Of a DNA stretch of 64,000 nt, positions 17,744-26,858 are shown piece after piece. Below the pieces are notes generated by a model that worked only from the letters and a program-made list of their open reading frames with translations, made no database searches and was not told the DNA's origin. The DNA lies in assembly GCA_903925075.1 (NCBI GenBank), contig CAIYDQ010000276.1, positions 1-64,000 on the forward strand, in the 5' to 3' direction. Source of the stretch: an uncultured Geobacter sp. Lineage in GTDB: Bacteria > Desulfobacterota > Desulfuromonadia > Geobacterales > Geobacteraceae. How positions within the stretch are numbered: position 1 is the stretch's first letter; each line of letters begins with the position of its first letter. The position numbers and the translations under genes are program-made.

Positions 17744-19585
17744 TCAGTTGAGTCCCTTCCTGATCTGGTACAGCTCTTCCAGGTCCAGCCCGTTCAGTTC
17801 GAAGAACTCTCTCTCCAACTCCTCCACGTAGAAGCGGTCCAGGCCGGAATTCTCCAGGAAGTCCTCGCGCAGCGAGCCGCTCTTCTCGGCGACGATGCGC
17901 GGCAGCAGGTTGTGGATGTAGACCGCTTCCGTCTTGATGGTGAGGATGGCCCCCTGGAAAAGGTGGGCGGGGATCTCCCCCTCGATGATCTTCTTGTGCC
18001 GCAACTCGTCGGTCAGCTCCTCCCTCAGCGCCTCCTGGTCCGCCTTGGTCGAGTACTTGGAGTAAAAGTTGCGAATCCTGTCCTTCATGTGGGCAAGCAG
18101 GACCAGGTGCAAGCGCTCGTCGGCGTCGATCCGCAGCAACTGCTCCAGGAGCGCCGCGATGGTATGCCGGTTCTCCTCGATCAAGCCCAGTCCCGCAGCC
18201 AGACAGCCGATCTTTTTCCTGCCGTAGCTCCCCAGATACTTGTCCTCGAAAACGCCCGCCAGGAAGAGCCGGGCGAAAAGTCCGGGCGCCAGTTGGTCGA
18301 AGGCGCGCTTGTTGCCCAGAAGGCTCCTGATCATCTCCTCGGATATCTTGACGTTCTCCATGAAGGCCAACTGGTTCACGGTCGAAGAGGTGGCGTCGTA
18401 GCGGTCGAAGTAGGTGACGATGTAGGAATAGCCTTCCAGGATGGAGATGTCGGCTCCGTCGCGGATCTTCTCGTCGCAGACCTTGCTCGCCTCCAAAAGC
18501 ATCTCCTCGAAGGCGTGGTCGCGGTTCTCGGCGGCCTGCTTCTTGGCGAACAGCAGCTTCAGCATGTCCTCGGCGTCGATGACGCTCTCGATATGGCGCT
18601 CGGTGAGGAACATCCCTTCCAGGATCTGCCTGGTCTCCGAGATGTAGCCGCTCTCCTCCAGATCGACCAGTTTCTTGTCCTTCTTCAGCATCTCGTCCAG
18701 CGTGTAGAAGAGCGCGCCGGGGATCTTGTTACGCACCGACAGGGTCTTCAGCCTGGTCAGCCGGGCGTTTTCCAGTTTGTCGATCTCCCCCTTGCGGTTG
18801 CAGGCGATCAGGATGTTTTTGTACTCGTCCACGATGCGCCGGTTGTCGGCGTGCTTGTACATCACGTCGATTCGGATCCGCTCCTGCTGGTAGCGATCGA
18901 TGCCGTGGCGCTCGGCGATGGCGGCCAGCATGCAGAAGTCGCCGTCGCTGATTTTCTTGTTCTGGAAGTAAAGGGCGCGGAAGGTGTCGCGGTATTGCCG
19001 GTGCCGGACGTTGATCAGCTTGAAGAGCAGCAGGTGGGCATGGGGGTCGCCGGCGAGGGTGAGCATTTCTTCGATGATGCGGTTGTCGTCTTCCGCGCCC
19101 ACGGCGGCGGAGCGCTTGAGGGTCTTGCCGAGGAGCTTGACCACCCGTTGCTGCTGCTCGCGAAGCGGCGCGCCGGACTCCGCGCCGGCCAGCGCGAAGA
19201 AGTAGTTGCAGACGGCGTTGCCGTCGAAGAAGATTTTCTCGTAGCTCTGATAGCCGTCGGTGCGGTCGCTGAAGGTAAGGGCACCGCTGAACTGGTCGTA
19301 GTGGCTGCCGTAGACGATCAGGCGGTTGGCCACCTCCTGCTTGGCCAGGTCGGAGGTCGGCTGGTCCACTCCGAACATGTATTCGCAGAAGGAGCCGCCG
19401 TTGCCGCGGTGGCCGATGCCGCCCGGGCCGACGACGAATTCGTTGCCGGGGGAGAAAAAGCGCAGCGACCCGTCGGCGGGGTCGGTGTTGTAGAAGTAGC
19501 GGCTGTAGGCGTCGGCCCCCGCCGCGATGGCGTAGAACTCGATGGCGTCGTTGGCTTGGCCGTGCAGTCGAACGTCGTTGAACAT
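17744..19585 (-). CDS. Uncharacterised 613-residue protein
   Basis: I do not recognise the family with confidence. The N-terminal 120 residues look like a beta-rich or ligand-binding head (FYAIAAGADAYSRYFYNTDP, then GGIGHRGNGGSFCEYMFGVD). From residue 190 to the end it is almost wholly helical and charged, with heptad-like stretches (for example around 330-420). There is no signal peptide or membrane helix, so it is probably cytosolic. The start at 19585 is the only one near the N-terminal block. It lies directly upstream of the large sigma-54 activator, in the same direction, suggesting it may be that regulator's partner or sensor. It could be a scaffold, but function is unknown. Confidence 0.75.
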   Translation of the reverse strand: MFNDVRLHGQANDAIEFYAIAAGADAYSRYFYNTDPADGSLRFFSPGNEFVVGPGGIGHRGNGGSFCEYMFGVDQPTSDLAKQEVANRLIVYGSHYDQFSGALTFSDRTDGYQSYEKIFFDGNAVCNYFFALAGAESGAPLREQQQRVVKLLGKTLKRSAAVGAEDDNRIIEEMLTLAGDPHAHLLLFKLINVRHRQYRDTFRALYFQNKKISDGDFCMLAAIAERHGIDRYQQERIRIDVMYKHADNRRIVDEYKNILIACNRKGEIDKLENARLTRLKTLSVRNKIPGALFYTLDEMLKKDKKLVDLEESGYISETRQILEGMFLTERHIESVIDAEDMLKLLFAKKQAAENRDHAFEEMLLEASKVCDEKIRDGADISILEGYSYIVTYFDRYDATSSTVNQLAFMENVKISEEMIRSLLGNKRAFDQLAPGLFARLFLAGVFEDKYLGSYGRKKIGCLAAGLGLIEENRHTIAALLEQLLRIDADERLHLVLLAHMKDRIRNFYSKYSTKADQEALREELTDELRHKKIIEGEIPAHLFQGAILTIKTEAVYIHNLLPRIVAEKSGSLREDFLENSGLDRFYVEELEREFFELNGLDLEELYQIRKGLN

Positions 19586-19650
19586 CGCCTTAATCCGTTT
19601 CCCCGGCGCCGTCCGGGTGTTCCGATATGCCGACGGTAATGGGTTTCATC

Positions 19651-20406
19651 TCAAAGCTCGGCCGTCAAGCCGTCGTAGGCGAATTCCACTCCCCGGGGGA
19701 GCCTCGCCTCGTCGCTTTGCCGCACCTCGTGGGTCAGGTGGGTCAGCCAGCAGCGGCGCGGCGCCAGGGCCGCCACCACCTGCAGCGCCCCCTCGATGTT
19801 GAAGTGGTTCGGGTGCGGAGAATAGCGCAGGGCGTCGATGATCAGCAGGTCGAGCCCCTGGAGCAGAGACAGGGACGCTTCCGGTATGCTGCTGCAGTCG
19901 GTCAGGTAGGCGGCGTTGTCGAACCGATAGCCGGTCGCCGGGTGGGCGCCGTGCATCATCGGTGTCGGGACGATCCGGCAGCCGAAAAGTTCGAAGGGGG
20001 CGACGACGGGGAACGGCTCCAAGAGCGGTGAGTACCCCTCGGAGTGAACTCCCTCGAAGATGTAGCCGAAACTGGCGGTGATCTTGTCGATGGTTTCCGG
20101 GCTGCCGTAGCAGGGGATGACCCGGCGGTGGATGAAGTGGAAGCCGCGCAGGTCGTCGATGCCGTGGATGTGGTCGGCGTGGGTGTGGGTGAGCAGCACC
20201 GCGTCGACGTGCGGGATCGCCTCCCGCAGCGCCTGCCGTCGCAGATCGGTGGAGGTGTCGACCAGTATGCGCTGCTCGCCCAACTCGACGAGCAGGGAGG
20301 CGCGGGTTCGTTTGTCGCGCGGATCGGTGGAGCCGCAAACCTGGCAGCGGCAGCCGACCATGGGAACCCCAGTCGACGTGCCGGAGCCGAGGATGGTTAT
20401 TTTCAT
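19651..20406 (-). CDS. PhnP-like metallo-beta-lactamase-fold phosphodiesterase
   Basis: A 251-residue MBL-fold hydrolase. The first metal motif HTHADH is at residues 74-79 (LLTHTHADHIHGIDDLRG), followed by further His ligands near 147 and 180-200. Three cysteines (19, 21, 24) close to the N terminus (GCRCQVCGS) form the extra zinc site typical of PhnP and of the RNase-Z/LipB-like PhnP relatives. PhnP hydrolyses cyclic phosphoribosyl phosphates; no other phn gene is nearby, so the substrate here could be another cyclic phosphodiester. It is monocistronic, with the 613-residue gene 65 bases downstream on the same strand. Confidence 0.85.
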   Translation of the reverse strand: MKITILGSGTSTGVPMVGCRCQVCGSTDPRDKRTRASLLVELGEQRILVDTSTDLRRQALREAIPHVDAVLLTHTHADHIHGIDDLRGFHFIHRRVIPCYGSPETIDKITASFGYIFEGVHSEGYSPLLEPFPVVAPFELFGCRIVPTPMMHGAHPATGYRFDNAAYLTDCSSIPEASLSLLQGLDLLIIDALRYSPHPNHFNIEGALQVVAALAPRRCWLTHLTHEVRQSDEARLPRGVEFAYDGLTAEL

Positions 20407-20537
20407 AAATGGCCTCGGAACCTGTTAGCGTAGCATGATTGGGCCGGGCGAGGCAAGGCTTTATCCCTTGCCTCGCGCCGGGTTTGCGGCTAATATCAAG
20501 GCTGTCCAAGATTCGAATATGCTTGCAAGAGGTTCCC

Positions 20538-21551
20538 ATGCGCGTCGGCATTCTGGCACCCAACTATTATCCGGCCGAGACCGGCAACGCCGTAACGGTG
20601 AGAAGGATCGAGCGGCAGTTGAAGGCGCTTGGCTGCGAACTGCAGGTGTTTCCGGTGGATCATATCCCCGGGGAGGCGCTCCTGGAGGGGCTGAAGAGGT
20701 TCGCCCCGCAGTTGCTGCACGCCTTCCACGGCTATCACGGCGGCAGGATGGCGCACGCCTTGTCGCAGTCGCTAAAGATCCCGTACCTGGTGACCCTGAC
20801 CGGCACCGACGTCTACCAGGCGCTCTGCGACCAGCGCAGCCCGGAGGTCCACGTCGCTTTGCGCGGCGCGGCGCGTCTGGTCGCTTTCCACTCCTGCGTC
20901 AAGCGGCGCCTGGCGGAGCACCTCCCGTCCCTGGAAGAGCGCACCGCGATCATCCCCCAAGGGGTGGAAGTTCAAGCCGATTCGGCCGCCGGCGAGGGAG
21001 ACGGGACCTTCACCTTCCTGCTCCCGGCGGGGATCCGCCCGGTGAAAAACGTGCTCTTTCCGCTCCCGCCCCTGGCGGCGCTGCACGCCGTCTACCCGCA
21101 GCTGCGCCTGCTGCTGGTCGGTCCCGTGCTCGATCCGGTGTACGCGACGGAGGTGATGGACGCCCTGGCGGGTCACCCCTTCGCCCGCTATCTGGGAGGG
21201 GTGGGGCACGACGCCATGGGGGGCTTGTACCGCGCGGCCGACGTGGTGCTGAACAGCTCCCTGGTCGAGGGGGGCATGGCCAACACCGTGCTGGAGGCGC
21301 TGGCCTTCGGCAAGGCGCTGCTGGTCACCGACATCGAGGGGAACCGCTCCCTCGTCAAGGAGTGCGTGACCGGGCTCCTTTACCGCGACGCCGAGGAATT
21401 CCGGAGCAAAGCCGAGCAGCTTTTGACCGACCCCCAACTGCGTGCGAGGCTGGGCCGAAACGGCAGGGCGCTGGTGCGGGAGAAGTATCCCCCGGAAAAA
21501 GAAGGGCTAGCCTACCTGGATTTGTACCGGTCGATGCTGCAAGTGCCGTAG
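20538..21551 (+). CDS. Family-4 type glycosyltransferase
   Basis: A 337-residue GT-B glycosyltransferase. The start at 20538 has AAGAGGT upstream and gives the typical opening MRVGILAPNYYPAETGN. The N-terminal domain binds the acceptor. The C-terminal Rossmann domain has the sugar-nucleotide signature LNSSLVEGGMANTVLEALAF with the paired Glu residues of the EX7E motif. It is a retaining type. No sugar-nucleotide or capsule genes are adjacent, so the acceptor may be a surface lipid or a small metabolite. It is divergent from the PhnP-like gene, with a 130-base shared promoter region. Confidence 0.85.
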   Translation: MRVGILAPNYYPAETGNAVTVRRIERQLKALGCELQVFPVDHIPGEALLEGLKRFAPQLLHAFHGYHGGRMAHALSQSLKIPYLVTLTGTDVYQALCDQRSPEVHVALRGAARLVAFHSCVKRRLAEHLPSLEERTAIIPQGVEVQADSAAGEGDGTFTFLLPAGIRPVKNVLFPLPPLAALHAVYPQLRLLLVGPVLDPVYATEVMDALAGHPFARYLGGVGHDAMGGLYRAADVVLNSSLVEGGMANTVLEALAFGKALLVTDIEGNRSLVKECVTGLLYRDAEEFRSKAEQLLTDPQLRARLGRNGRALVREKYPPEKEGLAYLDLYRSMLQVP

Positions 21552-21633
21552 GGGCTGAGCTTCGGTAGCCCAAAGCCCCTCCCCCTCCCGGTCCCCCCTG
21601 GCCCCTCCCGCCAGCGCCCTTTCGCCATCCGTA

Positions 21634-21656
21634 GGGGCGAACCTCGTGTTCGCCCT
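21634..21656. repeat. Short hairpin repeat between genes
   Basis: The stem is GGGCGAAC (21635-21642) with GTTCGCCC (21648-21655) and a 5-base loop, inside a pyrimidine-rich, gene-free stretch (21552-21844). The motif resembles the TAGGGGCGAACCTCGTG type intergenic repeats seen in many environmental proteobacteria. That it is dispersed here is an inference from one copy. Confidence 0.4.
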
Positions 21657-21844
21657 GCTTTCCTTGCCCCCTCAGCTGCCCCCCTCTGCGACTTTTCAGA
21701 CCCCTATAGATTGGCGCTTGCCAACAAGTCGGCATTGCGTAGAATTTCCTATCGGAAACTCGCGGCCGGTCTTTCGGCGCGGGAAGGGGCAGCATGGGCC
21801 GCTGGTGGCCCGACAACCTGGGTAGGAAAAAGGGAGGAAAGACC

Positions 21845-22312
21845 ATGGGAAAGGTGAAACTGTTGCTGTTTGTGGCGCTGGCCGCTTTCTTGACGGCCTC
21901 AACCGGATTCGCCGCGGAAACCAAATTCAAGGCGAACCTGAGTCCCAAGGAAGAGCTGAAAAAACCGACGAGCAAGGCTTCGGGCAAGGCGGAGTTCAAG
22001 CTTAGCAAGGACGGCAAGGAGCTGACCTACAAGCTGCACGTGAAAAACATCGTCAACGCCAACGCCGCCCACATCCATATCGGCGACAAAGGCGCGGACG
22101 GCCCGCCGGTGGTCGGCCTTTTCAGCGGCGCGAAGCCAGGGAAGTTCAGCGGCATGCTCTCCGAGGGGACCATCACGGATAAGGACCTGATGGGCGACTA
22201 CAAGGGCAAGCCCTTCGACGACCTGGTGAAGCTCCTCAGGTCCGGCGGCGCCTACGTGAACGTCCATACCGACGCCAACCCCGACGGCGAGATCCGCGGC
22301 CAGATCAAGTAA
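21845..22312 (+). CDS. Exported CHRD-domain protein
   Basis: A 155-residue secreted protein. I use the ATG at 21845, behind an AGGAAAGACC site, which gives a classical signal peptide (MGKVKLLLFVALAAFL, cleavage near FAAE). The mature part is one CHRD domain (about residues 24-155): AEFKLSKDGKELTYKLHV early, AAHIHIGDKGADGPPVV in the middle and the closing VNVHTDANPDGEIRGQI. This domain occurs in chordin and in many bacterial exported proteins. The His-x-His and the late H-T-D-x-N-P-x-G-E motif are its hallmarks. It stands alone between convergent genes, so no partner can be named. Confidence 0.9.
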   Translation: MGKVKLLLFVALAAFLTASTGFAAETKFKANLSPKEELKKPTSKASGKAEFKLSKDGKELTYKLHVKNIVNANAAHIHIGDKGADGPPVVGLFSGAKPGKFSGMLSEGTITDKDLMGDYKGKPFDDLVKLLRSGGAYVNVHTDANPDGEIRGQIK

Positions 22313-22336
22313 GTCGGCACCCTCCGCCAAACCACC

Positions 22337-22380
22337 ATGCCCGCCGGGTTCGGCCCCAAGCCTCTCCCCCCGGCGGGCAT
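22337..22380. terminator. Hairpin between convergent genes
   Basis: ATGCCCGCCGGG (22337-22348) and CCCGGCGGGCAT (22369-22380) form a 12-bp stem around a 20-base loop between the CHRD and rmuC genes. No T-run follows on either side, so termination is likely but unproven. Confidence 0.4.
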
Positions 22381-22387
22381 TGCTTCG

Positions 22388-23713
22388 CTAGCTCGCGTCG
22401 TTCTCCCAGAGCAGTTCCGCCGGCCCCGTTTCCGTCTCGCCCTCGATGCCGACTTCCAGCAGCGCCTCGGCCGCCGGGGTCGGCAACTGCTCGATCCCCT
22501 GCATTTTTTTCTGAATGCGTCGGGCGCGCACGGCGGCGACGTCGATGCTTGAGGAGGCCTCGTCCAGCTTTTTCCTGGTTTTTTCCAGCAGGACGCCGAA
22601 GACGGCAAACTCGCTCTTGATGGCGCCCAAAAGGCGCCAGACGTCGCTGCTGCGCTTCTCGATGCTGAGCGTTCGGAACCCGAGGCTCAGCGAAGAGAGA
22701 AGCGCGGCGATGGTGGCGGGCCCGGCGACGATCACCTTGTGGTCGCGCAGTATGGCGTCGAACAACCCCGGGCGGCTCAGCACCGTGGCGTAGCTCCCCT
22801 CGTTGGCCAGAAACATGACGGCGAAGTCGGTGGTGTCCGGCGGCGACAGGTACTTGTCGCAGATCAGCTTGGCCATGCCGACCACCGTCTTGTCGAGCTG
22901 CCTGGCCGCCTCCAGCACCTGCGCCTGGTTCCCCCGCTCCTGCGCCTCGACCAGGCGCAGGTAGTCCTCCTGGGGGAACTTGGCGTCGATCGGGAGCCAG
23001 AGCGGCTTGTCGTCCCTGCCGGGGAGCCGGACCGCGAATTCTACGCGGGCCTCGGAGCCGGGCTTGGTGGCGACGTTGGCGCCGTATTGCTCCGGCGTCA
23101 GGATCTGCTCTAAAAGGTTGTGCAGTTGCACCTCTCCCAGCGTGCCGCGGGTCTTGATGTTGGAGAGCACCTTTTTCAGATCCCCCACCCCCGCCGCCAG
23201 CGACTGCATCTCCCCCAGCCCCTTGTGCACCTGTTCCAGTTGCCCGCTCACCTGTTTGAAGGATTCGCCCAGCCTCTTTTCCAGGGTCTCGTGCAGTTTT
23301 TCGTCGACCGTGGCGCGCATCTGCTCGAGCTTTTTGGCGTTGTCTTCCTGGAGCCACTTGAGCCGCAGTTCCACGGTCTCGCGCAGCTTGTCCAGGCGCT
23401 GCTCGTTGCTTGCCGTCAAGCTCCCCATCTGCTGGCTGAAGCCGTCGAGCTGCCCCTTTTGCAGGGTGGCGATCTCCACCATCCTCTTTTGCACCGATTC
23501 CCCGAAGAGCCGCAAGGCGCCGGAGAGCTCCTCGCGGTTTCTGGCCAGTTCCGACTGGAACATCCGCTCCAGCCGTTCCAGCCCCCGGTCGAGCTGCTCT
23601 AAGCCGGCCGGCGGCGCGGGGGGGCGCTTCAGGCGCAGATAGCAGCAGACAGCGACCGCCAGGGTGGCCGCCGCCAGCAGCAGGGTGACGAGCTGGACCA
23701 GGTCGCCGCTCAT
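22388..23713 (-). CDS. rmuC: DNA recombination protein RmuC
   Basis: A 441-residue RmuC-family protein, a predicted nuclease-fold protein that limits inversions at short inverted repeats. Residues 5-25 are a membrane helix. Residues 40-200 are a long coiled coil (many Glu/Lys heptads). Residues 205-400 are the conserved domain (QLHNLLEQILTPEQYG, then LPGRDDKPLWLPIDAKFP with the nuclease-like D-x-K, then CDKYLSPPDTTDFAVMF). Length and order are those of the family. Its ATG overlaps the stop of the alpha/beta-hydrolase gene by four bases (ATGA), so the two are co-translated. Confidence 0.95.
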   Translation of the reverse strand: MSGDLVQLVTLLLAAATLAVAVCCYLRLKRPPAPPAGLEQLDRGLERLERMFQSELARNREELSGALRLFGESVQKRMVEIATLQKGQLDGFSQQMGSLTASNEQRLDKLRETVELRLKWLQEDNAKKLEQMRATVDEKLHETLEKRLGESFKQVSGQLEQVHKGLGEMQSLAAGVGDLKKVLSNIKTRGTLGEVQLHNLLEQILTPEQYGANVATKPGSEARVEFAVRLPGRDDKPLWLPIDAKFPQEDYLRLVEAQERGNQAQVLEAARQLDKTVVGMAKLICDKYLSPPDTTDFAVMFLANEGSYATVLSRPGLFDAILRDHKVIVAGPATIAALLSSLSLGFRTLSIEKRSSDVWRLLGAIKSEFAVFGVLLEKTRKKLDEASSSIDVAAVRARRIQKKMQGIEQLPTPAAEALLEVGIEGETETGPAELLWENDAS

Positions 23714-24513
23714 GGCTGTCCCGGCAGCTCTTTCAGGAACTGCCGCAGCGCCGCGTTGAACTCCTCGGCCTTTTCCATGTTCAGCATGTGGCCGGCCTGC
23801 TCGATGATCCGGCTTTGGCAGCAGGGAAGGCCCGCGGTCAAGAGCTCCAGCGCGCCGGGGGTGGCGGCGCGGTCCTCGGCCCCGGTGAGCACCAGCGCCG
23901 GTTGCCGGAAGCCGGGAAGCAGCGGAGTGTAATCTTTTCGATCACGCATGGCCAGGAGGCCGCCGGCCAGCCCCCCGGGGGCGGTGCCCCGCATCCAGGA
24001 GGTGACCTGGGCGATCAGCTCCGGCCGGGTGTGCATGCTGTCGGCGGCGAACAGAAGCTCGGCGAAGATCTTGATGATCGGATTGGCCCCCAGGCGCTCG
24101 GCCTCGGCGGCCATGGCGCTTCTGCGGTCGCGCCCCGCCTCGTCGTCGGCGCTGCTCCTGGTGGCGATGAAGCAGGCGGCCCGCACGCGCCGGGGGTAGC
24201 GCTCCAACAGGTCCATCAGGATGTACCCCCCCATGGACATCCCCGCCACCGTCGCCCGGTCGATCCGCAAGGCGTCCAAAAGTGCTATCAGGTCGTCTCC
24301 GAAGCGCTCCAGGCCGAATCCGGGCGTGGAGGGGTCGCTTTCGCCGAAACCGCGCAGGTCCGGAGCGATCACCCGGTAGCCCGCCTCGGCCAGCGGCTGC
24401 AACTGCGGCTGCCACATCCGGCGGTTGAGCGGAAAGCCGTGGATGAGGAGCAGGGCCGGTCCCGCGCCGCAGTCGTCAAAAGCAAGCTCGATGTCGTCGA
24501 TGGTGAGTCTCAT
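23710..24513 (-). CDS. Alpha/beta-hydrolase
   Basis: A 267-residue esterase/hydrolase-fold protein. The oxyanion region LLIHGFPLNRRMW is at residues 22-35, the nucleophile elbow GMSMGGY holds Ser at about 96, the acid is in LTGAEDRAA, and the catalytic His is in QAGHMLNMEKAEEF near residue 243. The family is broad (esterases, lactonases, haloperoxidase relatives), so the substrate is not predictable. It sits 18 bases after the cardiolipin synthase gene and overlaps rmuC by four bases, giving a cls-hydrolase-rmuC operon. Confidence 0.9.
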   Translation of the reverse strand: MRLTIDDIELAFDDCGAGPALLLIHGFPLNRRMWQPQLQPLAEAGYRVIAPDLRGFGESDPSTPGFGLERFGDDLIALLDALRIDRATVAGMSMGGYILMDLLERYPRRVRAACFIATRSSADDEAGRDRRSAMAAEAERLGANPIIKIFAELLFAADSMHTRPELIAQVTSWMRGTAPGGLAGGLLAMRDRKDYTPLLPGFRQPALVLTGAEDRAATPGALELLTAGLPCCQSRIIEQAGHMLNMEKAEEFNAALRQFLKELPGQP

Positions 24514-24531
24514 GATGTTCCTCGCAAAAGG

Positions 24532-25950
24532 CTACAGGTAGGGGGAAAATAGTTTGGCGGCGCCGTCCCTGATCTTCACCGGGAGGCTGCGCTGGTCCAG
24601 CTCGGCCAGGGTCAGCTCTCGGGATGCGGCCACGGCGCCGGCGCAGCGCTCTTCCAGCGAGCCGGCGAACTCCAGGTCGTACACCTCCAGGTCGAGTTCG
24701 AAGTTGAGCCTGAGGCTCCTCGGGTCGAGGTTGGCGCTGCCGATCAGGCTCCAACTGCGGTCCACCACCATGAACTTGGTGTGCACGAAGGGCGCCGGCT
24801 GGGCGAAGATCCGCACCCCCTGCTGCAGCAGCTCCCACAGGTAGGAGCGGCTGGCCCACTGCACGAACGGCAGGTTGTTCAACTCCGGCAGCACCAGGGT
24901 GATGGCGACCCCGCGCAGCGCGGCGGTAACCAGCGCGGCGATCAGCGGCCGGTCGGGGATAAAATAGGGGGTGACGATGGTGACCCGCTTCCTGGCGCAG
25001 GAAATCGCCCCCAGGATGATCCAGTGCAGCTTGCGGAATTCCTTGTCCGGCCCGTCGCTCACCGCGCGCACCAGGGCGCCTCCCGCCGGGAGCAGCTCCG
25101 GGAAAAAGCGCTCCTGCGTCAGGCGCTCTCCCTTGGCGAAGCGCCAGTCGTCCAGGAAGGTCCGTTGCAGATCCGCCACCACCGGTCCCGAGACCTGGAA
25201 ATGCAGGTCCTTCACCACCGGCGGCCGGCCGGAGACCAGGTGCCTGCCGCCGATGTTCATGCCGCCGGTAAAGCCGAACCTGCCGTCCACCACCAGTATC
25301 TTGCGGTGATTCCTGAGGTTGAGATAGCCGCCGGGCCTAAGCGGCAGGAAGCTCCTGAACTCGACCGCCGAGCCCTTCAAAAGTTCCCTGGCCGTCGGCC
25401 GGGAATATTTCGCTCCCAGGCTGTCGACGATCACCCGGACTTCCACGCCCCGGTCGGCGGCCCTGGCGAGTGCTGCCACGAAACGCTTCCCGGTGTCGTC
25501 TCCGTCGAAGATGTAGGTGCAAAGGTGAATGGAGGAGAGCGCGCCGTCGATGGCGGCAAGCATGGCCGGATAGGCGGCCTCGCCGTTCTCCAGCGGGATG
25601 AGCGCGTTACCCGGATGCAGCCGGGCGCTCACCACGCGGTCTGAGAGGCGACGCAGCTCCTTGAGGAAGCGAAGCTCGGCGGGGAGCTGCGCGGGGGGCC
25701 GGGCAAGGTCGGGGGGCGGCCACCCGGCGGTCTCCCCGGCCTCCCTTTGCCAGCGCCTGGCCCGACGGTAGATCCGGTTCACCCCCATGCCCCAGTAAAG
25801 CAGCGGTCCGAGCAGCGGCACGGTGATGCAGGCCAGGATCCAGCCGAGCGCTGAGCGCGGGTCCCTCTTGTTGACCAGCGCGTGCCCTGCCGACATGAGG
25901 GCGAGCAGCGTCAGGGAAACGAAGAGCAAGCCGCAAAAAAACTGATTCAA
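24532..25950 (-). CDS. cls: Cardiolipin synthase (two-domain phospholipase D type)
   Basis: A 472-residue membrane enzyme that condenses two phosphatidylglycerols to cardiolipin. The first two membrane helices lie at about residues 5-25 and 38-58 (ALGWILACITVPLLGPLLYW). Two HKD active-site motifs are present: NHRKILVVDGRFGFTGG and VHTKFMVVDRSWSLIGS. I start at the TTG 25950, which has GGAGG just upstream; the frame to 26019 has no better start. This gives the usual length of about 470-480 residues. Confidence 0.92.
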   Translation of the reverse strand: MNQFFCGLLFVSLTLLALMSAGHALVNKRDPRSALGWILACITVPLLGPLLYWGMGVNRIYRRARRWQREAGETAGWPPPDLARPPAQLPAELRFLKELRRLSDRVVSARLHPGNALIPLENGEAAYPAMLAAIDGALSSIHLCTYIFDGDDTGKRFVAALARAADRGVEVRVIVDSLGAKYSRPTARELLKGSAVEFRSFLPLRPGGYLNLRNHRKILVVDGRFGFTGGMNIGGRHLVSGRPPVVKDLHFQVSGPVVADLQRTFLDDWRFAKGERLTQERFFPELLPAGGALVRAVSDGPDKEFRKLHWIILGAISCARKRVTIVTPYFIPDRPLIAALVTAALRGVAITLVLPELNNLPFVQWASRSYLWELLQQGVRIFAQPAPFVHTKFMVVDRSWSLIGSANLDPRSLRLNFELDLEVYDLEFAGSLEERCAGAVAASRELTLAELDQRSLPVKIRDGAAKLFSPYL

Positions 25951-26080
25951 TGTGCCTCCGGAGGAAAGCCCGCTTGCGGCCAACTGGCAAAGCAAAGGCG
26001 TCTGTCCCGCACAATACAATAATTCATGCCGGTTGCGCTAGGTTTTTGAGGCCGCTCGGCGCTCTCTTCAGGGTCACGCG

Positions 26081-26109
26081 GAAAAGGGGCGGCAAAACGC
26101 GCCGCCCCT
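26081..26109 (-). terminator. Intrinsic terminator after the thioredoxin-like gene
   Basis: On the minus strand a 9-bp stem (AGGGGCGGC with GCCGCCCCT, 26085-26093 and 26101-26109) is followed by four T residues, about 40 bases after the stop at 26149. Confidence 0.7.
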
Positions 26110-26148
26110 CGGGGTGGGGGACCAGCTTTCTGACGGCGGCGTGCGGGG

Positions 26149-26709
26149 CTAGAGCAGGTTGTAGGGCTCGGCCTTCTTGGTCCACTCGCTTTCCGGGTAC
26201 TCGGCCAGCAGCTGCAGATAGGCTTCCTTGAGCGCCGCGGCCGCGTGGCTCGATTTGTAGCGCGCCACGCCGCGCAGATAAACGGCCTCGGGAGCGGCGA
26301 AGCTGCGGGGAAAGGCGTGCAGCAGGGTGTTGAGCTGGATGCCGGCCTCGTTGAACTGGTCGCTGTCGAAGCCGACCTTGCCGATCCCCAGCAAAAGCGA
26401 GGCGACCATCTCCTCGGGCGGCAGGTAGCCGAGCGTGCGCTGGTGCTCCTTGCCGTAGTAGTCAAGGACCACCAGGGTCGGCGTCCAGACCACGCGGAAA
26501 TCGGCGGCCAGCGTCTTGGCCCCCACCGGGGCGCGCAGCGGCACCATCCGGTCCGAGATGAAATTGGACACCTCCGGCTCTTGAAAGGTGATTGAGTCCA
26601 TCTGCTTGCAAGCGATGCAGTCGGGGCTGAAGAACTCGAGCAGCACTGATTTCTGTTCGGCCTTGGCCCGCGCGAGCGCCTTTCCCATCTCCGATTCCCA
26701 GGCTATCAT
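26149..26709 (-). CDS. Thioredoxin-fold protein with helical C-terminal repeat region
   Basis: A 186-residue cytosolic protein with a thioredoxin-like domain in residues 1-105 and a redox-type motif CIAC (Cys31, Cys34) in the place of CGPC, preceded by LLEFFSPD. A cis-proline region (VVWTPTLVVLD) lies near residue 78. Residues 115-186 form three or four helices resembling TPR repeats (NEAGIQLNTLLHAFPRSFA, then YLRGVARYKSSHAAAALKEA). There is no signal peptide. Such proteins are often annotated as thioredoxin-family or DUF255-like; the partner is unknown. It has its own terminator and is divergent from rsmB. Confidence 0.82.
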   Translation of the reverse strand: MIAWESEMGKALARAKAEQKSVLLEFFSPDCIACKQMDSITFQEPEVSNFISDRMVPLRAPVGAKTLAADFRVVWTPTLVVLDYYGKEHQRTLGYLPPEEMVASLLLGIGKVGFDSDQFNEAGIQLNTLLHAFPRSFAAPEAVYLRGVARYKSSHAAAALKEAYLQLLAEYPESEWTKKAEPYNLL

Positions 26710-26785
26710 GGCAAAACCTCCAAAGCTATTGAAACGGCACGCTAAAGGTTAGCCGCGCTTTTAGCCGTGTCAAGGTCCTAACAGC

Positions 26786-26813
26786 TTGCAGTTTTGGGCA
26801 AAATGCTTATAAT
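26786..26813 (+). promoter_or_regulatory. Sigma-70 promoter of the rsmB-rpe-NUDIX operon
   Basis: TTGCAG at 26786-26791 and a perfect TATAAT at 26808-26813 are 16 bases apart, 45 bases upstream of the rsmB start. Confidence 0.75.
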
Positions 26814-26858
26814 GCAAGCCAGCTTTTCCCCGATACCCAACGCCAAAGAGGAAGCACC

